Both the position numbers and the translations under genes were made by a program. From positions 5,282,501-5,346,500 of the forward strand of contig OX365944.1 of assembly GCA_947247005.1 (NCBI GenBank): a stretch of DNA of 64,000 nucleotides, in the 5' to 3' direction. Positions 59,052 through 64,000 of this stretch are shown here, in pieces (position 1 is the first letter of the stretch; the number at the start of each line of letters is the position of its first letter). Origin of the DNA: Spisula solida. Its lineage: Eukaryota; Mollusca; Bivalvia; Venerida; Mactridae. The notes below the pieces were generated by a model. That model was given only the letters and a program-made list of their open reading frames with translations, made no database searches and had not been told where the DNA came from.

Positions 59052-59261
59052 TGACGCTCGGGTGACTGCAAATGCAAAAACTTCCCCTATAGCTAAAAAA
59101 CGATTCAAATAAAACGAAAATCAAACCTCTTCGTAAGTTTCAGCTAGTCTGTCATAACGTTTCTGGGATTCCTCAAATGAAATATTATTTCCTTCAAATG
59201 CTTTTCTATTCTCGAGTATCCTATCCCGCATTTGTGTTCGTTGGTCGTCTTGCGTATCCAT
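46772..59261 (-). CDS. METTL27-like: METTL27 (WBSCR27)-like methyltransferase gene, five exons
   Basis: Exons on minus: 59261-59127, 55444-55313, 53399-53261, 49821-49726 and 46950-46772. All introns are GT...AG and phases agree (0, 0, 1, 1), giving 681 nt, 226 residues plus TGA. The start is the ATG at 59261-59259. Exon 1 ends SQKRYDRLAETYEE. Exon 2 carries the S-adenosylmethionine motif I ILDVGAGTGLAGLA. Exon 3 has an acidic loop, HIDALDPNEHMM, that would contact the cofactor. Exon 4 has YDIVTAVGVFAESGHMPPDA and MARMVKPG. Exon 5 has GGHVVVVIR and ends TWTFKML. Order and spacing match the class I fold of METTL27 proteins (about 245 residues in human); the substrate of this family member is not known from the sequence. 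Introns are full of transposable elements, and the 50667-53173 element ends only 88 bp from exon 3. No canonical poly(A) signal was found just downstream. Confidence 0.88.
47190..47290. repeat. Decayed palindromic MITE (4647-4764 family)
   Basis: GTGTAATAAAATGATAAAAT, GCGAGGCTCTGATG and TTTTTTTCAACGAGTTTAAT followed by GAATTCAATGTGG give the arm-tip-arm order. It lies in the 400 bp between exon 5 and the next elements, within intron 4. Confidence 0.5.
47602..47830. mobile_element. TTAA-flanked MITE, 221 bp
   Basis: TTAA (47602-47605) followed by GGTGGAATAAAC, and GTATATTCCACC followed by TTAA (47827-47830): short terminal inverted repeats with TTAA at both ends, as in piggyBac-type elements. 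It lies in intron 4. A frame crosses the element on each strand but resembles nothing known. Confidence 0.65.
48183..48392. mobile_element. 210-bp MITE with 22-bp terminal inverted repeats
   Basis: CTTAGAATAAGAAGGTCGTA followed by AG (48183-48204) and its inverse at 48371-48392 differ at one base. The target duplication is unclear. No ORF. Lies in intron 4. Confidence 0.75.
48719..48789 (+). pseudogene. tRNA-like sequence with downstream T run
   Basis: GTGCAGTCGGCAACGTTCAG, then CCCGAAAGTATGTGATTCAA followed by ATCCCC gives an A-box/B-box arrangement, and a T6 run follows. The stems are poor. Probably a tRNA-derived SINE fragment. Confidence 0.35.
49062..49140 (-). pseudogene. tRNA-like sequence (SINE head)
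   Basis: On minus: GGAATGGTCGTGACGGTAAA, then GCGCTAGATACATTG and a T-arm CAGGGTTCGAATCCCACCAA. The B-box is canonical, but the anticodon arm is not foldable as a standard tRNA. Lies in intron 4. Confidence 0.5.
49372..49480 (+). repeat. Dispersed repeat, copy 1 (GTGACGCAG family)
   Basis: ATAGATGTCTGTATAAGCCT, TTTATAATTGGTTTTACACC and GTCCACTGCGTCACTGTATT. Inverted copy at 54960-55090; a third copy of the AGGGTAAGAATACAGTGACG half is at 60715-60800. Confidence 0.65.
49726..49821 (-). CDS. METTL27-like: METTL27-like exon 4
   Basis: The acceptor TTTATTCAG is followed by GTTCTTATG and the donor is CCAG|GTATG. It encodes SYDIVTAVGVFAESGHMPPD and ALRDMARMVKPG, the part of the methyltransferase fold holding motif post-II and the KPGG turn. 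Confidence 0.88.
49928..50525. mobile_element. Candidate 0.6-kb element with AGTCGGCTG ends
   Basis: AGTCGGCTGGCTCC near 49929 and GAGTCAGCCGACG near 50511 are inverted partners with one difference. The interior is gene-free, with repeated TTGCTCAATGTC/TTGCTCATTGTCC tracts. Weak but consistent with a MITE in intron 3. Confidence 0.4.
50667..53173. mobile_element. 2.5-kb TIR element with heptamer arrays, intron 3
   Basis: The first 30 bases (ATGGAAGCCCTGGAGGGCAC and the next ten) are repeated exactly in inverse at 53144-53173. The flanks TGTCGAAT (50659-50666) and AGTCGAAT (53174-53181) match at 7 of 8 positions, a likely 8-bp target duplication. Inside each TIR the heptamer GACTTRT is repeated, and at the left end the GGGCACTTTTGACTT unit is itself duplicated (50734-50752). 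A further array of about 31 heptamers is at 51724-51945. No transposase is encoded, so the copy is non-autonomous. An 8-bp duplication would suit hAT- or P-like enzymes, but the ends lack a CAG/CAT signature, so I leave the class open. Confidence 0.88.
51724..51945. repeat. Heptamer array (RACTTGT), about 31 copies
   Basis: Units of exactly 7 bp run without a break: mostly GACTTGT, with AACTTGT inserted at roughly every third unit, giving a local 21-bp higher-order period. GACTTAT variants sit at both edges. The same heptamers lie next to both TIRs of the surrounding element. Confidence 0.95.
53261..53399 (-). CDS. METTL27-like: METTL27-like exon 3
   Basis: The acceptor CTTTCTTACAG is followed by TTGCGCGAAC; the donor is AAACAG|GTATG, leaving phase 1. 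It encodes LRELGFVHIDALDPNEHMMN and the following helix, containing the acidic residue after strand beta-2. Confidence 0.88.
53400..54959. other. Intron 2, no feature recognised
   Basis: AT-rich, no long frame and no inverted-repeat element that I could see. Confidence 0.4.
54960..55090 (-). repeat. Dispersed repeat, copy 2 (GTGACGCAG family)
   Basis: Inverse of 49372-49480: AGTGACACAGCGGTGGAGTC, CCAATTATAAAGGCTTATCC and AGACATCTATAATTTTC correspond. Confidence 0.6.
55313..55444 (-). CDS. METTL27-like: METTL27-like exon 2
   Basis: The acceptor CTCTTTTGCAG is followed by TTATTATTGG and the donor is TTGGCG|GTATAT. 44 codons in phase 0. Contains motif I, ILDVGAGTGLAGLA, for cofactor binding, after the helix VSSHMVLAKTAAMFYP. 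Confidence 0.88.
55900..56060 (+). repeat. Dispersed fragment related to module D
   Basis: GTTTGCACGACTTTTAAGAC, then CAATCAACAGGCTTGATTTCCGT, corresponds to 10505-10560. It lies in intron 1. Confidence 0.5.
56320..56865. repeat. Dispersed repeat with hairpin tail
   Basis: Internal units share AAGGGCAGATAACT(CAATAAA), CAAGTTGATACTTTTGATAG and TCTTTGAGTAATTGACA, about 300 bp apart. The block ends in TAGCTCGATTTTTTTCTTCG followed by AAAAGTCGAGCTA, a hairpin with an 8-9-bp stem. Lies in intron 1. Confidence 0.6.
57080..58470. repeat. Nested dispersed repeats in intron 1
   Basis: Units near 57100, 57330, 58110 and 58300 share GATAGAGTTACATAG-like, GGTTGTGGTCATGATG and ACAAGTATGCAAA tracts. Between them, 57653-58015 contains a 167-173-bp unit (AAACGGTCAATTTGGGTTAA) present at 57653, 57820 and 57993, ending in GGACGGACGGACAGG and a hairpin ATGCCTCCCGATCTATCGAT followed by TCGGGGGCAT (58041-58073). 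Confidence 0.6.
59013..59057. repeat. GCCGAC microsatellite
   Basis: About 7.5 copies of the hexamer CGCCGA, lying 70 bp inside intron 1 from exon 1. It is GC-rich against an AT-rich background; similar but decayed runs end the repeat at 27998-28030. Confidence 0.95.
59127..59261 (-). CDS. METTL27-like: METTL27-like exon 1
   Basis: ATG at 59261-59259, 45 codons, donor GAAGAG|GTTTGA in phase 0. Encodes MDTQDDQRTQMRDRILENRK and the SQKRYDRLAETYEE segment that precedes motif I in the family. No clear TATA box was found upstream. Confidence 0.82.
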
Positions 59262-59274
59262 TATGACTAATGGC

Positions 59275-59925
59275 CGAGCTGTGTTTATGTAATATTCGCC
59301 ATGGTTAAATAAGAATATTCAATCCAATAGGTGGTACTGTCGATTCAAAGATATCTGTCAAAACCGCCAGAATGTTCCATTTCTTAATAGGTAAATGTAT
59401 GTATTGACCAATCAGCGCTCATATTTTACTCAAAACGTCTTTGACCATAGCTTTATGTATTAAAATAAGCATAGTATATTTCAATAGTGCGTTAATGCAT
59501 GGTATCAGCATAAATCATTGGCGAAATCCAAGTAAACGTTCGAATTCAGTCTGATACGCTTTTTCTTTGTTATGCTTTTATAATATTTTTTTCTGATGTT
59601 TTTATATAGACAAATTAATTTGATCATACTTTTCTTTGCGAAAAAAATGTAGCTGGCTTCGTATAGATACGTTATGGTTTTTTATATATACTAGCACAAG
59701 AATTAATGATACAGTTACCTGTGTACACTAGTACATTGAATGCAAAATTGCAGAAATTTCCAGCTTCGTAGGATTAACTCAATCCTAGTGTGCTAGAATA
59801 CAAATGCGAATATATCTAGTTTATTTGATAGATAGAATTTCAAATTCCTGTGATTCATTGTATGTATGTAATCACCGGAATGAGCAAAAGCATTTATATA
59901 CATAATTAAGCAAAATAAAAAAAAT
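59275..59925. other. No gene recognised upstream of the methyltransferase
   Basis: AT-rich 5' flank. It may contain the promoter, but no motif is specific enough to call. Confidence 0.4.
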
Positions 59926-60021
59926 CTAGGCATTGTTAGGATTTGAACTCGCAGTAAATTAAATACATCTTCAAAATAAGACTCAGAAAACCATAGTTGT
60001 TAACCACTTGGCTATAGGGCG
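59915..60021 (-). pseudogene. tRNA-like gene fragment with Pol III terminator
   Basis: On minus: CCGCCCTATAGCCAAGTGGT, then TAACAACTATGGTTTTCTGAG, a long variable region and a T-arm GCGAGTTCAAATCCTAAC, then TAGATTTTTTTTAT as terminator. The length and TRGCCAAGTGG A-box resemble class II tRNAs (Leu/Ser), but stems are imperfect. It is probably a tRNA-derived SINE. Confidence 0.5.
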
Positions 60022-60108
60022 GTTATATTTTTGATCATTTAAATGTACTAATGATGTTAGAACTTAGTCCTGACACACCCGTAATAATCGATCGTGTTGA
60101 ATGTTTGT

Positions 60109-60690
60109 GTAGGGCAAAGTGTTACATTTTTTTAAGTTTTTCATTTTAGAAAGCATGAACTCGTAAACAGCCCTAGTAAAGGTGTGTACATGAAACTACA
60201 CTTAATTTTGACAAATCAAGTTCTTTGATTAATCAATTTAACTATGCATCGACAAATTTAACCGCTTAAAACTGGTTCGTATATGTAACACTTTGCCCCG
60301 ACTTTTTGGGGCTAAGGGCGATCAAGTATTAGAAATATAACTAGGTACCTAACAAAATCAAATCAAAATCCAACCATCCCCGACCTTTCCAACCTCGCCT
60401 CTTCACCCCCTTCCATGTTTCTGGCAGGTAAGCTTTAGGGTCGTCGGCATTTACTACATGTATCACTTTGCCACAGGGACTGTAACACTTTGCCCCAACC
60501 ATCGGGGCAAAGTGTTACATTTTTTACCATTTTCAACACGCTGTAAATTGCTATTGTATAGTTAAATTGATTAAAGATAGAACTTGTTTGGTCAAAATTA
60601 AATGTGTTACGTATGCATCATTACCATGGCTATATACGAGTTCATGTTTTATAAAAAGGGATAAAACTGAAAAATGTAACACATTGCCCC
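60109..60690. mobile_element. Palindromic element built on GGGGCAAAGTGTTACA
   Basis: The motif or its inverse occurs at about 60113, 60287, 60463, 60482, 60503 and 60673. 60482-60518 is a hairpin with 16-bp perfect arms (TGTAACACTTTGCCCC). Sequence inside 60125-60300 (AAAGCATGAACTCGTA, AATTTTGACAAATCAAGTTC, TTAATCAATTTAACTAT) is mirrored in inverse at 60510-60660. So two copies lie head to head around the hairpin. No ORF. Confidence 0.7.
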
Positions 60691-60714
60691 GGTCTCCCCT
60701 ACGCGGTTGTGACA

Positions 60715-60800
60715 GATAACTTTGAACCAACCGTAGTGGACATGTATAGTCCAGTCAGGGTAAGAATACAGTGACGCAGCGGTCTGGTCAACTTTTACGT
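60715..60800 (-). repeat. Dispersed repeat, copy 3 (GTGACGCAG family)
   Basis: GTAGTGGACATGTATAGTCC and GGGTAAGAATACAGTGACGC correspond to the inverse of 49430-49470. Confidence 0.5.
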
Positions 60801-60807
60801 AATGGTT

Positions 60808-60955
60808 ATTGACCGAATATGAGGTATTCCTGAATATGAACAACCCGCGCACGTGAAAATCGTGAACACCGAGAGCGCGTAGCGGTCGAGGTGTTTAGCG
60901 GTTTTCACGTGCGCGGGTTGTTTATATTCAGGTATACTGAATACAAAGTCAATAA
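60808..60955. mobile_element. Palindromic hairpin with arms of about 65 bp
   Basis: GAACAACCCGCGCACGTGAA (from 60838) and its inverse TTCACGTGCGCGGGTTGTTT (60904-60923) are the best-paired part; GGTATTCCTGAATATG and CATATTCA-type outer arms extend it. The tip is GAGAGCGCGTAGCGGTCGAG. Another single arm, GAACAACCCGCGCACGTGCG, is at 61850. No coding content. Confidence 0.8.
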
Positions 60956-61278
60956 CTGACTTACACAAATGTTGACTACAATCGGCATCATACATTATAT
61001 AAACTGCGATTCAAATAAGATTTTATCATTTTGGTCGAGCATGAAGCCAACAAAAAGTACAGGTAAAATCGTAAAGTTAATTTAATTGCACATCTGTAAC
61101 TTAAAGTTAAACATATTGCAGATATAACAAATTAATATTTTAATTTCACTGTAAAGAAAGGTAAGTATGGTAGTTGTCACCCGAATTCGTTTTGTGCGAT
61201 TTCTGTATACAGTCAAATATGTCTGCAAGTACCCCCAAGAGGAATAGCGACAATGTTTTGTTGGAATCTTTTTGAGTT

Positions 61279-61345
61279 GGGAGTGGTGACCTAAGGTATG
61301 GCGCTTATTTTGAGATCGAGAAGTCCCGAGTTCGATTCACGTCTG
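61279..61345 (+). pseudogene. tRNA-like fragment
   Basis: GAGTGGTGACCTAAGGTATG, then GCGCTTATTTTGAGATCGAGAA and the B-box-like CCCGAGTTCGATTCACG. Stems do not close properly. SINE head or tRNA relic. Confidence 0.35.
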
Positions 61346-61497
61346 CTTAACTGCTTAAAAGCCCTGAGCAAGAGTAACCCCCATGTTCCATTTTACTGCT
61401 ATATGAAAGGGTCGAACGACGGGGAAGGGGGTAAATGAACAGTCGGTTCAACAGACATATGTCTTAAATAAACTTTAATTTGGTGATTTACCAGATA

Positions 61498-61665
61498 CAA
61501 TCAAACCTGTCTATAAAAACCATCAACGGGAACAACAACATAATGCTTTCTGCTGACAAGTGGTCTATCTTAACGGGATTAATTATATTGAGAGTAATCC
61601 GATGGGAGATAAATAAGTGGTTTTTGTCGACAGGTTTTGTTGGTGGTCTATAACTGGTTTGACTG
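61498..61665. mobile_element. 168-bp pogo/mariner-like MITE
   Basis: CAATCAAACCTGTCTATAAA at the left and the inverse of CAGTCAAACCAGTTATAGAC at the right, flanked by TA on both sides (61496-61497, 61666-61667). Further pairing occurs internally (AACCTGTCGACAAAAACCAC). Non-coding. Confidence 0.7.
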
Positions 61666-61885
61666 TACACTTTTATGACTTCGTGAACATGTTTTTATTT
61701 TCAAGAACACTGTTAAAATTGTAACAAGGTTGCTAATCCATTTTTCCGTAACTGTAAATCCTTTATGTACACATATATCCTATTATTTTGAATACTTGTC
61801 AGCGCGCGGAGGTCTATCTGTGCACGGACGCGGGTTAGTAACCAAGCTTGAACAACCCGCGCACGTGCGCAGGTTAGAAAGCTAA

Positions 61886-61916
61886 CATGAACAACATCTG
61901 CACGAGTTGTTCATGT
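61886..61916. repeat. Small perfect hairpin
   Basis: ACATGAACAAC and GTTGTTCATGT are exact inverses around CATCTGCACGA. It lies next to the lone GAACAACCCGCGCACGTG arm and may be a collapsed relic of the 60808-60955 palindrome. Confidence 0.5.
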
Positions 61917-62269
61917 GGGTTATTAACCTTGGTCAATCAAAGAAATAGATGTGTAAAACCAATTAGACCATAGATCTCAGTAGGTAGCCGATCAGCATGG
62001 AGAAAGTGTTGAATAAATCCCTTATATAACACTTTGCTGTGGTATATATAACAATAGATTGCTATATACTATAGTAGGCCAAGCAAAATAATTGAACATA
62101 GCTATAATAATGTATGCATTTAGCACAGAATATGTGGATGCCAAGCTTTTTTGATAACAAGTTTAGTCTATATTACACCATTATTTTAAAAAATTAACTA
62201 ATTGGTCATATAAGAATACATGTATATCAAACCTTTCTACATTTGTTCATAATTACAGTCATAATTTGA

Positions 62270-62900
62270 GACAACAATTTTGATAGATTATTAACCAATT
62301 AAGGTCTTGCCAACATCTGTGCTGAGTGCTGACAACATTATCAGTAGAGTGTGAATGCCGTGGTAGCGTCCCCGACTACAACTTACAACCTCTCCGGGGG
62401 ACCTATGTAGTGCAACAATCTCTGTATAACAACACCTTCAACGTTCCTTTAAGTTATTATTTATTTTTTAAACCTCTGAACAATGACCAATATTTGCAGC
62501 CCACGAAGGGTCTCACTCTACAGAGCTTGTTCTGTACTATTGTGTCTTCAATAAGTACGTGAAGATTACCCCTCTCTTCTAAGGCCACATTTTCATAGAG
62601 TAGAAATTAAAACCAACTAAACGATGAAAACAAATTGTAGGGGTTCCAATGGTGTCTGGTGATTGAAGTAAATGGCTTTCACGCTATCACAACCTATAAT
62701 TTACAATTGAAGACCTCACCTTCAAGATCACCTCAATAGTGCAACAACCTCACAATAAAGACCACCTAGCATGCACATTATTCAACCTCAAATTCACAGT
62801 GATATTTCACCGATATAAAGGCCACCTCTTTAATAAGATTGGCTCTTTGATAGAATGATGCAACCACTCAGAATTATTGAGATAAGTTTTTTTTACAGTC
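62270..62900. repeat. Probable degraded repeat with AAGGCCACCT-like tracts
   Basis: CCTCTCCGGGGGACCTATGT, TAGTGCAACAATCTCTGTATA, TCACCTCAATAGTGCAACAA, AATAAAGACCACCTAGC and TATAAAGGCCACCTCTT recur irregularly. The 78-codon frame in it shows no domain. The call rests on internal similarity only. Confidence 0.4.
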
Positions 62901-64000
62901 CCAAGAAGGAGTTTCATTATTGAGGTTTTACTTAACTAGCTAATTTTCGTCACTTAGATCTATAATTATACACATCATGCAATACTTAACATATTACACG
63001 AACACTTAAATGGTTTATCATACCTATGTACTGGTCGATTTATAGGCAAAGTGTACCTGATAAACAAAGATTGTTTATCTATGGTCTAAGTCAGATAGAA
63101 CGCTCGTAGGTGTTGATATGTAATTATAATTCCTCTTTTCACTCGGAGTTATAATTCCTCTTTTCACTCGGAGTTATAATCCCATAGTGCTAAACTAACA
63201 AACTATATTCGGACTACCTATTCAGACAATGGCTGTAATCTTCTTTGTACACATAAACGGTTACATCACTGTCGCCAGATTCTAACTGGATTATACGAGC
63301 TTAAACTGAAACTAAAAAATAAACCTGATAAACGGATTATGTTGAGGGTCGTCTCAAAAGAATATTAGACGTATCTAACTGAATGACTGTGTAATCACCC
63401 GTGCGTTTAGGGAAGAAAATTCTGAGTAACGTTTTAAACAAACCAGAGGTGCCACATAGTTTTTCATCATTTGGTAGTTTATATTATATAGGCTACCAAC
63501 AAACTATAGTGGTAAAACTCGATACGACCACATGTGTTTTATCTAACGGTATGCACACACAGTTCGTACATGTCCAGTAGTCATGAGGCCCAGCTTGTGT
63601 GACGTGAGGAAGGAAATGTACAGAAAATGCATGCATTTTTACAATTATTTTCAAGCTCATCTTTATCCTGCCAGCTCCACTAAACTAAATATCCAAATAA
63701 ATATGTTTTGCATACTGGGTTGTATGGGCTAACATGTGATCGCCCCATTATGTAGACTGTGGTTTTCAGTTCAAAAATCATTCGACCCTTTAACGACAGA
63801 CCCCGTGTTCACAAAGAGTTAGTTTTCAGGATCAGGAAAACAAATAAAGACGTTCCAATGCTTTCAAATAGTTTCAAATAGCGTTATTGTGTTTAATAAA
63901 TTGATTTGGGTTTTAGAGCTTGATCCTGAATGTCTGAGAACAGTTTTAGTCAATAAACAGTACAATAAATCCCTTTATATAAGGAAATAACTGTTTGTAG
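62900..64000. other. No gene recognised
   Basis: Only short frames. A 29-bp unit containing TTATAATTCCTCTTTTCACT followed by CGGAG is duplicated in tandem at 63124-63178. Confidence 0.45.

Noticed and set aside
58894..59124. Minus-strand frame with a Val-Gly repeat
   Set aside because: It translates the GCCGAC microsatellite and lies in intron 1 of the methyltransferase gene.
59915..60021. Functional tRNA gene
   Set aside because: A box, B box and T run are present, but acceptor and anticodon stems do not close properly.
62326..62562. 78-codon plus-strand frame as a gene
   Set aside because: No domain, splice or promoter evidence; it lies in sequence with irregular repeat tracts.
1..64000. 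CRISPR array
   Set aside because: All tandem arrays (7, 30, 40, 45, 63 bp) are head to tail without unique spacers, and the genome is eukaryotic.

Overview
The window looks like AT-rich nuclear DNA of an invertebrate animal, most likely a bivalve mollusc. This is inferred from the gene style (a TRIM/NHL-like last exon, a five-exon METTL27-like methyltransferase gene with GT/AG introns), the CR1/I-type non-LTR retrotransposon, and the density of short palindromic DNA elements and tRNA-derived repeats. It is not bacterial: there are no operons and almost every short open frame is noise.

Layout. 1-726 is the 3' end of a TRIM/NHL-like gene, followed by its 3' UTR and an 18-copy, 45-bp minisatellite (1290-2080). 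From about 2.36 to 45.0 kb the DNA is a diverged duplication complex. Modules called A to G here run left to right at 2.4-24 kb, partly repeat in the same orientation at 24.2-34.5 kb, then recur in reverse order and orientation at 45.0-34.5 kb. The result is a giant imperfect inverted repeat. Because copies survive side by side, several insertions can be read against uninterrupted copies: a 4.1-kb LINE with an intact 1119-residue endonuclease/reverse transcriptase frame (5727-9804), a 4.7-kb composite block with LTR-like pieces (12106-16830) and a 1.34-kb element flanked by TTAA (21296-22634). One module carries the last exon of an unrecognised cysteine-rich protein on the minus strand (intact near 17.2-17.5 kb), with a decayed partner at 39.9-40.15 kb.

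46.77-59.26 kb is the best gene: a METTL27 (WBSCR27)-like methyltransferase on the minus strand. Five exons with compatible phases can be joined into 226 codons. Its third intron holds a 2.5-kb element (50667-53173) with a perfect 30-bp terminal inverted repeat, a 7-8 bp target duplication and arrays of the heptamer RACTTGT both next to its ends and inside. Other introns carry dispersed repeats with hairpin tails, a GCCGAC microsatellite and tRNA-like fragments.

59.3-64 kb has no convincing gene. It holds palindromic and TIR elements, several tRNA-like sequences and a block with repeated copies of a GGGGCAAAGTGTTACA motif. Coordinates of modules and degenerate repeats were aligned by eye and are approximate; exon coordinates were read base by base.
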